From the NCBI GenBank assembly GCA_937900435.1, contig CALCEG010000090.1, positions 1 through 7,771 on the forward strand: a stretch of DNA of 7,771 bases. The letters are read 5' to 3'. Position numbers and translations under genes: made by a program. This stretch comes from an uncultured Alphaproteobacteria bacterium. GTDB lineage: Bacteria; Pseudomonadota; Alphaproteobacteria; Rs-D84. The notes under the pieces were generated by a model that saw only the letters and a list, made by a program, of their open reading frames with translations, had not been told where the DNA came from and did not search any database. This document shows positions 1 to 4,410 of this stretch, one piece after another. Position 1 is the first letter of the stretch; every line of letters starts with the position of its first letter.

Positions 1-36
1 CGATATCAGTTCTTGTAAAAATTTTGGTGTTATCAT
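1..36 (-). CDS. Second MuF-type toxin gene, first 12 codons only (runs off left edge)
   Basis: Twelve codons from an ATG at 36-34 read MITPKFLQELIS, identical to the first 12 residues of the MuF-domain toxin that starts at 3080. A GGAGAA ribosome-binding site lies at 47-42 (minus strand), as in the other copy. The promoter and leader upstream are also duplicated. This is therefore the start of a second toxin gene continuing beyond the left edge. Its toxin tip is not visible and may differ from the one in the window, because MuF-type toxins commonly keep the N-terminus and change the C-terminus. Confidence 0.8.
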   Translation of the reverse strand, partial: MITPKFLQELIS

Positions 37-49
37 TGTTTTTCTCCAT

Positions 50-71
50 AAAAAAACCCCGCGTGTGCGGG
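50..71 (-). terminator. Leader hairpin 2 of left copy, terminator-like
   Basis: On the minus strand the perfect 5-bp stem CCCGC/GCGGG (71-67 with 62-58, loop of 4) is followed by seven U residues, and the ribosome-binding site starts 3 nt later. It has the form of an intrinsic terminator placed directly before the toxin start, so it is probably an attenuator. Confidence 0.6.
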
Positions 72-75
72 TAAT

Positions 76-100
76 AAAAAAAAGACGACTAAATGTCGTC
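76..100 (-). terminator. Leader hairpin 1 of left copy, terminator-like
   Basis: On the minus strand GACGAC (100-95) pairs with GTCGTC (89-84) over a 5-nt loop, and eight U residues follow. It begins only about 8 nt after the predicted transcript start. The same hairpin is kept in the right copy (3142-3127), with a loop one base shorter. Confidence 0.6.
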
Positions 101-114
101 CGCTGAATGCACTT

Positions 115-143
115 ATTATACCACAAAAATGATAAAAATTCAA
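115..143 (-). promoter_or_regulatory. Promoter of the left-copy toxin gene
   Basis: The minus strand shows TTGAAT (143-138), a 17-bp spacer and TATAAT (120-115), with TG one base before the -10 box (extended -10). Predicted start is near 108. The same layout occurs in the right copy although the spacer sequence has drifted, which argues that the boxes are under selection. Confidence 0.7.
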
Positions 144-146
144 TCA

Positions 147-170
147 AAAACGCCCCAGTCGGAGCGTTTT
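147..170. terminator. Bidirectional intrinsic terminator closing the immunity array
   Basis: AAAACGCCCC (147-156) pairs with GGAGCGTTTT (161-170) over a 4-nt loop, with one mismatch. A and T runs on the two sides make it usable from both strands. It lies about 130 nt past the last immunity-like gene and just before the next promoter, so it should end the transcript begun near 3152. The right copy has a mismatch at a different stem position, so the stem is kept while sequence changes. Confidence 0.6.
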
Positions 171-177
171 ATAATGA

Positions 178-285
178 CGCTCCACGTTTGACTGTGTTCT
201 ACCCCAAGACGTGCAACAAGTGCTTGATTTAGGCCCATTGCTAAACGAATTATTGATGGAGATAGAAAACTGCACAAACAGCTGA
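178..285 (+). pseudogene. Conserved start-less plus-strand reading frame, copy 1
   Basis: From codon 178 to the TGA at 283-285 the plus strand reads a 35-residue peptide containing VQQVLDLGPLLNE. In-frame stops lie directly upstream at 172-177 and there is no start codon. Against the copy at 3219-3341 most differences fall at third codon positions, and the replacements are mostly conservative (Q/E, D/N, L/I), which suggests descent from a real coding sequence. One minus-strand frame shares the same third positions and is also open, so the coding strand is not proven. I do not recognise the protein; it may be the 3' end of a phage gene. Confidence 0.35.
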
Positions 286-303
286 TGCGCCTCCTTGAAT
301 ATA

Positions 304-657
304 CTAAAATTTTGCGTAATGATACAACAAAGTCCCAAGTAAAGAATCGATCAAAGATATTATAATTGGGCTTAATGCAAGCATAAAAGACGCTGTATAA
401 TTTTTCTTGTGAAAACAGTATAATGATATTGGAATAAAAAACAACAGCGTGGCACAAGAAGATACCAGATTTGTTAAATATACATCTGCACTACGCCATG
501 CCCAGCCCATAGATTCACCGCCCCATGGACAATAATTAAACGGAAACGCATCACGACATTCTTTGATAAAAAATTCATAATAATCAGTAAGCAGTCCATA
601 TAAAAGCAATATATTTATACCAAGACAAATTATCGTGCCACGTTTCCATTTTTGCAT
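304..657 (-). CDS. Immunity-like small membrane protein 4 (117 aa)
   Basis: The start chosen is the ATG at 657-655, preceded by AAGGG at a good distance; a longer frame from 867 would overlap the previous gene by about 150 bp and has no visible ribosome-binding site. The protein has three predicted membrane helices (about residues 7-24, 57-81, 88-111), a loop after helix 1 with Cys34 and Cys43, and a basic HKK patch at 83-85 between helices 2 and 3. The positive-inside rule puts the cysteine loop in the periplasm. The three preceding genes share this plan at low sequence identity. As the last gene of the toxin operon it is inferred to be immunity to a related toxin. No known family was recognised. 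Confidence 0.6.
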   Translation of the reverse strand: MQKWKRGTIICLGINILLLYGLLTDYYEFFIKECRDAFPFNYCPWGGESMGWAWRSADVYLTNLVSSCATLLFFIPISLYCFHKKNYTASFMLALSPIIISLIDSLLGTLLYHYAKF

Positions 658-716
658 ACATAACCCTTTTGCTAGTATTTTACATGTACAATCAGGTCGT
701 TTCCAGTAATCATCAC

Positions 717-1052
717 CTATACCAAACCCAATATTAAATAATACAGTATGTTGCATATTGGGTATATCAATAATCCCAGCAATGGGATAAAAAATATTTT
801 CTTTTTGTAAATTGGTGCAAGAATGTATCCCAACCACATTAACAGACCCAAAATTATGAAAATGCATAACAAGTCATAGCGCGCCATGCAGATATCTGCC
901 TTATGCCCATCCAGATGCATGCATACATTCCACCATATATCTTCGTTTTTTGCAATTCGCCCGAAATAAGCCAAATCACTTAAAAAGAAGAAGAACAATC
1001 CCGCCAGGAATACGGAAATATAATAAAACAAAGAGTATTTTTTTTGTTCCAT
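717..1052 (-). CDS. Immunity-like small membrane protein 3 (111 aa)
   Basis: The gene starts 22 bp after the previous gene's stop with a modest AAGG ribosome-binding site. Predicted helices lie at about residues 7-25, 60-80 and 86-110. The loop after helix 1 carries Cys44 and Cys55, and KKK at 83-85 separates helices 2 and 3. Topology by charge: N-terminus in the cytoplasm, cysteine loop in the periplasm, KKK in the cytoplasm. Size and plan match the proteins encoded on either side. No toxin fragment lies before it, unlike the second immunity-like gene, so its cognate toxin has been lost or lies elsewhere. The immunity role is inferred from context only. Confidence 0.6.
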   Translation of the reverse strand: MEQKKYSLFYYISVFLAGLFFFFLSDLAYFGRIAKNEDIWWNVCMHLDGHKADICMARYDLLCIFIILGLLMWLGYILAPIYKKKIFFIPLLGLLIYPICNILYYLILGLV

Positions 1053-1074
1053 GCCAAGCCTTATTTCTTTATGA

Positions 1075-1392
1075 TTAAATCATATAATTTATAGCTGCAA
1101 CAACAGCGGATAAAACGATATAACTTATAATCGCAACAATAAAAGCCAATAACAAAATACAACCCCATTTCCACTTATATGGTTTCCATGATAAACACAT
1201 TAAAAACAGACCAAGCAAAAGGGTTGCGCTTATAATTGTAATATCAACATAACGCAGGCAGTGATATTCGCACAAACCGTAAAATAAAGTGTCCCATTTT
1301 GAAGAAGACAGCATGTTTGAATCAAAATAGAATACAAACATGATAACAAACGAAACGAATGCATATGTTGCTAATGTTTTTGTATTTTGCAT
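1075..1392 (-). CDS. Immunity-like small membrane protein 2 (105 aa), partner of the displaced tip
   Basis: This gene follows the stop of the displaced toxin tip by about 20 bp, the same order (tip, then membrane protein) as for the intact toxin and its neighbour. Three helices are predicted (about 7-23, 50-68, 77-103). The loop between helices 1 and 2 holds Cys41 and Cys45, and a basic stretch KPYKWKW (70-76) precedes helix 3. No clear Shine-Dalgarno is seen before the ATG at 1392, which may mean coupling to translation of the tip when that was part of a full gene. It is the likely immunity protein for the toxin variant whose tip remains at 1601-1413. Confidence 0.62.
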   Translation of the reverse strand: MQNTKTLATYAFVSFVIMFVFYFDSNMLSSSKWDTLFYGLCEYHCLRYVDITIISATLLLGLFLMCLSWKPYKWKWGCILLLAFIVAIISYIVLSAVVAAINYMI

Positions 1393-1412
1393 ATCATGAC
1401 ACTTTTTTATAT

Positions 1413-1601
1413 CTAATACTCCACTTTGATAATTAAATCATTCCCTATATAATCAAATAACGCAACAAAATTATCCATATTTGATGTTAAATCAATACAG
1501 CCCGCCGAACCTGGAACCCAACCTCCGTGAATTGAAAAATCATCACGCCCATATGTGTTGGTTTCTTTTGATGGTTCCAACCATACGCAAAAAGTAAGTG
1601 T
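1413..1601 (-). pseudogene. Displaced toxin tip: start-less C-terminal L,D-transpeptidase-like fragment (62 aa)
   Basis: The frame opens right after the stop of the first immunity-like gene and has no start codon or ribosome-binding site. It reads about 62 residues to TAG at 1415-1413. It parallels the last 60 or so residues of the intact toxin: VWLEPSKETNTY is shared exactly, then FSIHGGWVPGSAGCIDL matches FSVHGGAEPGSAGCIDL, and both end in NDLII/HDLII. The catalytic His and Cys are kept, but most of the domain is missing, so it cannot act alone. The middle part differs clearly, so it is the end of another toxin allele rather than a recent copy. Such orphan tips with their immunity genes are typical of polymorphic toxin loci (CdiA, Rhs, MuF) and can donate new tips by recombination. 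Confidence 0.85.
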
Positions 1602-1602
1602 T

Positions 1603-1956
1603 TTATTTTTGTATTACATAAGAGAGTAAATTTAGCACAATTTCCATAACAACTGGTACGAAAAGCAAAATACAAGATTGAATATATTTATGCCTTGTTC
1701 CCTTATATATTCCAACAAACAAACACAACATCTGTATAAGCAAACATATCAACAACAAGACAACATAGTAAATTGTTCGTATTTCTACCCCCATAAATTC
1801 AATAAACTTACAGCATTCTCCGAACAGCATATATGGGTATGGGGCCATAGTAAAAACATATCGTAATTCAGAGATTGGAACCAGTATTGCTATAAAAGAT
1901 AAACATAATAGCAATACCTGTCCCCAAATACATAAAATTGATTTAGCTGATTTCAT
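1603..1956 (-). CDS. Probable cognate immunity protein of the MuF toxin (117 aa, membrane)
   Basis: The ATG at 1956-1954 shares one base with the toxin stop (TGATG), pointing to translational coupling; there is no ribosome-binding site of its own. A TTG one codon earlier is possible but less likely. Predicted helices: about residues 8-28, 62-83 and 92-113. The loop after helix 1 contains adjacent Cys48-Cys49, and a basic KGTRHK stretch (85-90) lies between helices 2 and 3, so the loop should face the periplasm. Position directly after the toxin makes it the best immunity candidate. A membrane location fits a toxin acting on peptidoglycan precursors or cross-links. Known Tlde1 immunity proteins are periplasmic; I see no evidence of homology to them. 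Confidence 0.7.
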   Translation of the reverse strand: MKSAKSILCIWGQVLLLCLSFIAILVPISELRYVFTMAPYPYMLFGECCKFIEFMGVEIRTIYYVVLLLICLLIQMLCLFVGIYKGTRHKYIQSCILLFVPVVMEIVLNLLSYVIQK

Positions 1957-3080
1957 CAATGGTATTTTACATTGATAATTAAATCATGTCCATTCTTTTC
2001 AAACCATTGTGTAAATTCATCAATATGATGTGTTAAATCAATACAGCCTGCCGAGCCAGGTTCTGCCCCACCATGTACACTAAAACCACTTCGATCATAT
2101 GTGTTGGTTTCTTTTGATGGCTCTAACCACACACGTGATTCTCCCCATGAATCCGTTCCACCTCTCCAAGTTCCAAATCCAACTGCCGAACGCAACCGAT
2201 TGTCCCACGTAATATCTTTATAAAATTGCAATTCGCTCTGCCTTGCAACATATGTGCCTTCGGGAATCGTGCCTTTATCTTTTATATGTTGATACTCTGG
2301 ACTTTGATAGCCTTTGGCACCTGACACCGCATCCCAAGATATAATTGGTTTATCGTTTTCATACAGTGTAAATTTCTTGCCGTCAAATACCGCATATTGC
2401 CCTGGCTTTACATTTACCGGCTTTTTAAATGTTGGTGTGTCTGATGGTTTTTGTGATTTGGGTTCAGCGTTCTTGTCTGCCTTGTAATCTTTCTTAGTGA
2501 TTGTTTTGCCATTTTTGTCCAGCGTTTCTTCGACAATACTGCATTTGCAGTTCGGGTGCACTGGGATAGCCGGTATTTCATCTGGGCTGAAAAATACTTG
2601 TCCGTCTAGCCCTGCGCATTCATTGCAAGTATTTTCACCATGTTCGCTGTGCCATATCCATATTTTTTGTTTTATTTCAAATTCCGGGATATCCAGTTTA
2701 TATGTAATTAAATCTTTGTTTGAAATATATCCCCCTGGCATCAGGACTTTGACCGGTATCGGTGTGCCAGAAATAACATATTCTTCAACATTAAATTCGA
2801 AACCAATGGTTTCAAAATATTCACCGTATTCTTCCATAACTTCATCAGTGGCTTCTTCTTTTTGTACTTCAAAATCCATATATATTTCGTCTTGGGCTTT
2901 ATAAAACTGTTGCAGGGTCATATCGTAATCTGGTCGCATCATACGACCTGTGGCATCAAACTGTACTGTGCCGGGGTACAAGATGTTCATATACTTGGTT
3001 GCGCGTTTATATGTTTCGATGTTTTTATTACCGTATTCGGGCGACGATATCAGTTCTTGTAAAAATTTTGGTGTTATCAT
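1956..3080 (-). CDS. MuF-domain polymorphic toxin with L,D-transpeptidase-like (DUF2778/Tlde1-type) tip (374 aa)
   Basis: The ATG at 3080 has GGAGAA 5 nt upstream. Residues 1 to about 185 resemble phage Mu F-like minor head proteins: the stretch ends with the family's cysteine signature, here WIWHSEHGENTCNEC (Cys152, Cys155) followed by HPNCKC (Cys178, Cys180), probably metal-binding. A charged Lys/Pro linker spans about 186-225. Residues 226-374 resemble DUF2778, the Tlde1 type VI effector family with an L,D-transpeptidase fold: YAVFDGKKFTLYEND near the start, IPEGTY at 272-277, and the catalytic motif HGGAEPGSAGC with His336 and Cys346. In Tlde1 this chemistry cuts peptidoglycan stem peptides or exchanges D-amino acids; the activity here is inferred. 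No signal peptide is seen, so delivery would need phage particles or a secretion system. The immunity gene overlaps its stop. Confidence 0.85.
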   Translation of the reverse strand: MITPKFLQELISSPEYGNKNIETYKRATKYMNILYPGTVQFDATGRMMRPDYDMTLQQFYKAQDEIYMDFEVQKEEATDEVMEEYGEYFETIGFEFNVEEYVISGTPIPVKVLMPGGYISNKDLITYKLDIPEFEIKQKIWIWHSEHGENTCNECAGLDGQVFFSPDEIPAIPVHPNCKCSIVEETLDKNGKTITKKDYKADKNAEPKSQKPSDTPTFKKPVNVKPGQYAVFDGKKFTLYENDKPIISWDAVSGAKGYQSPEYQHIKDKGTIPEGTYVARQSELQFYKDITWDNRLRSAVGFGTWRGGTDSWGESRVWLEPSKETNTYDRSGFSVHGGAEPGSAGCIDLTHHIDEFTQWFEKNGHDLIINVKYH

Positions 3081-3093
3081 TGTTTTTCTCCAT

Positions 3094-3115
3094 AAAAAAC
3101 ACCCGCAGATGCGGG
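3094..3115 (-). terminator. Leader hairpin 2 of the toxin gene, terminator-like
   Basis: On the minus strand CCCGCA (3115-3110) pairs perfectly with TGCGGG (3107-3102), then after TG comes a run of six U residues (3099-3094). The toxin ribosome-binding site starts at 3091. No promoter fits between this hairpin and the gene, so transcription must pass through it to reach the toxin. Confidence 0.65.
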
Positions 3116-3119
3116 CAAT

Positions 3120-3142
3120 AAAAAAAGACGACTAATGTCGTC
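3120..3142 (-). terminator. Leader hairpin 1 of the toxin gene, terminator-like
   Basis: The perfect 6-bp stem GACGAC/GTCGTC (3142-3137 with 3132-3127) with a 4-nt loop is followed by a U run (3126-3120). It starts about 10 nt after the predicted transcript start at 3152. Together with hairpin 2 it forms a double attenuator-like leader. Confidence 0.65.
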
Positions 3143-3158
3143 CATCTGTTGGATGTGT

Positions 3159-3187
3159 ATTATATCACAAAACGCATAAAAAAGCAA
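3159..3187 (-). promoter_or_regulatory. Promoter of the toxin-immunity operon
   Basis: The minus strand shows TTGCTT (3187-3182), a 17-bp spacer, and a perfect TATAAT (3164-3159) preceded by TGA (extended -10). Predicted transcript start is near 3152. The same box arrangement is present at 115-143. Confidence 0.72.
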
Positions 3188-3190
3188 TTA

Positions 3191-3214
3191 AAAACGCCCC
3201 ATTCGGGACGTTTT
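3191..3214. terminator. Bidirectional intrinsic terminator between recombinase block and toxin operon
   Basis: AAAACGCCCC (3191-3200) pairs with GGGACGTTTT (3205-3214) over ATTC, with one C-A mismatch. A and T runs flank it on both strands. It would end transcription from the recombinase and 62-residue gene before the toxin promoter, insulating the two units. Confidence 0.6.
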
Positions 3215-3218
3215 ATAA

Positions 3219-3341
3219 TGGGGCCCCGAATTTGACACAGTTCTACCCGAAAATGTACAGCAAGTGCTTGATTTAGGCCCGTTGTTGAACGAGATATTAG
3301 CAGAAATTGAAAATGGTGGTCTGGTTATTCCCAGTGCCTAA
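3219..3341 (+). pseudogene. Conserved start-less plus-strand reading frame, copy 2
   Basis: After an in-frame TAA at 3216-3218 the plus strand reads about 40 residues to TAA at 3339-3341, including FDTVLPENVQQVLDLGPLLN. The partner at 178-285 shares this core, with about nine synonymous codon differences. No start codon is present. An ATG at 3218-3220, 9 nt after a GGGA, would reach the frame only through a +1 shift, and the same offset exists in copy 1. The C-termini after EIEN differ completely (GGLVIPSA against CTNS), marking the edge of the repeat. The 3' end overlaps the oppositely oriented 62-residue gene by 17 bp. Function unknown. Confidence 0.35.
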
Positions 3342-3513
3342 TTCCGAACTTATCTACTCGGATTTTTCGGCCGAGCGAAGATATGACGAATATATTGCCG
3401 TCTTTGTGGTACGCAGCTTTGGCATTTTGGAATTTCAGCTTGTTGCCTTTATTCTTTTTTACCACAACACAATCATCTTCCCAGCGATAGTGTATGTCAC
3501 TTTTTACAGCCAT
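3325..3513 (-). CDS. Unknown small protein (62 aa) between recombinase and toxin
   Basis: The ATG at 3513 is preceded by AAGGGG at good spacing. The soluble, basic, beta-rich-looking peptide has an acidic WEDD at about 11-14, a lysine-rich stretch VVVKKNKGNKLKF, and ends GIRHWE. No membrane segment or helix-turn-helix is seen. It lies 73 bp after the recombinase on the same strand and before the terminator at 3191-3214, so the two are probably co-transcribed. That position would suit an excisionase or regulator, but nothing in the sequence shows it. The frame after its stop stays open in a neighbouring register, so a frameshifted longer ancestor is possible. Confidence 0.55.
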   Translation of the reverse strand: MAVKSDIHYRWEDDCVVVKKNKGNKLKFQNAKAAYHKDGNIFVISSLGRKIRVDKFGIRHWE

Positions 3514-3519
3514 GATTTA

Positions 3520-3558
3520 CCCCTTGGTTTCTATGCAATCAATAGAACTTGCAAGGGG
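3520..3558 (-). promoter_or_regulatory. Inverted repeat covering the ribosome-binding site of the 62-aa gene
   Basis: CCCCTTG (3520-3526) and CAAGGGG (3552-3558) are perfect 7-bp complements with a 25-nt loop. In the minus-strand transcript the 3' arm contains the AAGGGG ribosome-binding site, so the hairpin could hide it. Too few U residues follow for a terminator. The regulatory role is inferred. Confidence 0.4.
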
Positions 3559-3586
3559 AATGATATGGCCTTTGCTGGAATTTATT

Positions 3587-4171
3587 CTATATTCTGGCTG
3601 TTTCTACCGCGTTCTTTAGCAGATTAATGTCAGAATTATAGTAACGCTGCGTTGTTTGGATGTTTCTGTGGTTCACTAACTGCTTGACCAAGAAAGGATT
3701 TACGCCGTTATTTATCATTTTTGTAATAAACATATGCCGGCCAAGATGTGATGCACCATGAATTCCAAATTTTTTATAAATATTACTAAATATTCTGCAG
3801 ATAGACACACGATTAAATGGTTTATTCATCTTTTGGGATGTAAACAGATATGTCTCGCCATCTAATTTATCGCCATATTTAGCAGTCAAGTATTTGTGAT
3901 ATACTTTCAATTCTTTCTGGAATTGTTCATTTACATAATATTGAGCAGAGAATTTACCCTTATTCTTGTCACAGCTCAAATCAATAACGTCTTTTACAGA
4001 ACCGTCGCTGTTGAATACGTCCTTGACCTGCAAACATCTAAAGTTTATGCACCGTAATCCATTTAACGAGCAGAAGAACATCATACGTATCATTTCACTA
4101 TGATTAATACCCTTGATGTACGATAAGATGTCTTTTAGTTTTGCATCTTTTACAAATTCTTTATTTACCAT
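3587..4171 (-). CDS. Short tyrosine recombinase/phage integrase, catalytic domain only (194 aa)
   Basis: The active-site plan of the tyrosine recombinase family is visible: Arg40 in NGLR, a Lys among 69-73 (NKGK), His142-x-x-Arg145 in SHLGRH, His168 in LVNHRN, and the nucleophile Tyr177 or Tyr178 in TTQRYYN. These enzymes cut and rejoin DNA through a 3'-phosphotyrosine. The usual length is 300-400 residues; this one lacks most or all of the N-terminal arm-binding and core-binding domains, so it is either truncated or a minimal recombinase. The ATG at 4171 has AAGGG upstream and a consensus promoter follows at 4213-4241, with no sign of an upstream extension. Recombinase-site-like repeats lie directly upstream. 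It is probably the mobility gene of this island. Confidence 0.85.
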   Translation of the reverse strand: MVNKEFVKDAKLKDILSYIKGINHSEMIRMMFFCSLNGLRCINFRCLQVKDVFNSDGSVKDVIDLSCDKNKGKFSAQYYVNEQFQKELKVYHKYLTAKYGDKLDGETYLFTSQKMNKPFNRVSICRIFSNIYKKFGIHGASHLGRHMFITKMINNGVNPFLVKQLVNHRNIQTTQRYYNSDINLLKNAVETARI

Positions 4172-4212
4172 TTTTAGCCCTTAGCATAATGTTACTATTT
4201 ATTTATAATCAC

Positions 4213-4241
4213 AGTATAGTGTAACATTTTATTGCTGTCAA
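4213..4241 (-). promoter_or_regulatory. Consensus promoter of the recombinase gene
   Basis: Minus strand: a perfect TTGACA (4241-4236), 17-bp spacer and TATACT (4218-4213). Predicted start is near 4206, leaving a leader of about 35 nt. A TAATGTTAC-type motif lies in the spacer (4221-4229, as AAATGTTAC on the minus strand) and another in the leader (4187-4195), so the recombinase or a regulator may repress this promoter. Confidence 0.75.
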
Positions 4242-4244
4242 GAA

Positions 4245-4292
4245 ATTAACGCGGTTTGCCACTCTTAGTTTTCTGGGGCTTTCCGCGTTAAT
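4245..4292. repeat. Perfect 10-bp inverted repeat upstream of the recombinase
   Basis: ATTAACGCGG (4245-4254) and CCGCGTTAAT (4283-4292) are perfect complements, 28 nt apart. Further out GTAACAT (4221-4227) and ATGTTAC (4291-4297) are also complementary. There is no U run, so it is not a simple terminator. Its place between a recombinase promoter and a crossover-like site suggests a protein-binding site, or a cruciform or single-strand DNA hairpin. Confidence 0.5.
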
Positions 4293-4318
4293 GTTACAAA
4301 ATGTACCTTTTGTAGCAT
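4291..4318. other. Candidate recombinase core (att/dif-like) site
   Basis: ATGTTACAAAA (4291-4301) and TTTTGTAGCAT (4308-4318) are inverted 11-bp arms with 10 of 11 matching, around a 6-bp centre TGTACC. This 11-6-11 plan is the usual architecture of Xer-type dif and related tyrosine recombinase core sites. The location beside a tyrosine recombinase gene supports it. I found no second copy in the window, so the partner site would lie outside. Confidence 0.45.
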
Positions 4319-4360
4319 TTGTAAAATAATTATGAAATAGCATAACAAATAATAAATATA

Positions 4361-4388
4361 TTGAATAAAGGAATGATAGTTGTATATT
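4361..4388 (+). promoter_or_regulatory. Promoter of the plus-strand membrane-protein gene
   Basis: TTGAAT (4361-4366), a 16-bp spacer and TATATT (4383-4388) give a plausible sigma70 promoter with transcript start near 4395. That leaves only about 15 nt before the ATG at 4411, with a weak AAGAG ribosome-binding site. Confidence 0.45.
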
Positions 4389-4410
4389 GTTTAGGAAAAA
4401 GAGACAATAA

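Larger units (their letters stand above)
1..270. repeat. Direct repeat, copy 1 (toxin start, leader, promoter, terminator)
   Basis: This stretch matches 3045-3314 end to end with only small indels. It contains the toxin's first codons, ribosome-binding site, two leader hairpins, promoter, bidirectional terminator and a conserved plus-strand reading frame. Coding parts and functional boxes are the best conserved; loops and the promoter-hairpin gap vary. The two copies lie about 3.04 kb apart in the same orientation, so one complete toxin-immunity module sits between them. Homologous recombination between the copies could delete, circularise or amplify the module. Confidence 0.9.
3045..3314. 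repeat. Direct repeat, copy 2 (toxin start, leader, promoter, terminator)
   Basis: Counterpart of 1-270, same order and orientation. Promoter boxes, both leader hairpins and the bidirectional terminator are kept, while loops and spacers have changed. Divergence is substantial outside functional parts, so the duplication is not recent, or the copies came from related elements. The match stops near 3314, and beyond it the two copies adjoin different genes. Confidence 0.9.

Noticed and set aside
1..270. CRISPR or short tandem repeat array suggested by several small hairpins
   Set aside because: The hairpins differ in sequence and are not regularly spaced repeats; they are explained as terminator and leader structures that recur as one block at 3045-3314.
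140..457. 105-residue minus-strand frame, and a 64-residue one at 144-338
   Set aside because: Both overlap the end of the last immunity-like gene and read through the bidirectional terminator. Against the repeat copy, the 105-residue frame places variable bases at second codon positions, unlike a coding frame. The 64-residue frame stays open in both copies but its replacements are less conservative than in the plus-strand frame, and it has no good ribosome-binding site.
658..867. N-terminal extension of the last immunity-like protein (start at 867)
   Set aside because: It would overlap the previous gene by about 150 bp and lacks a ribosome-binding site, while the ATG at 657 has AAGGG and gives a protein matching its neighbours in size and topology.
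2497..3135. Plus-strand frames of 61-135 residues opposite the toxin
   Set aside because: They are antisense to a well-supported gene, have low-complexity Ser/Tyr/Ile composition and no ribosome-binding sites.
4245..4297. Integron attC site
   Set aside because: The inverted repeat lacks the conserved GTTRRRY/RYYYAAC core pair and the extrahelical bases, and the recombinase lacks the length and insert expected of an integron integrase.
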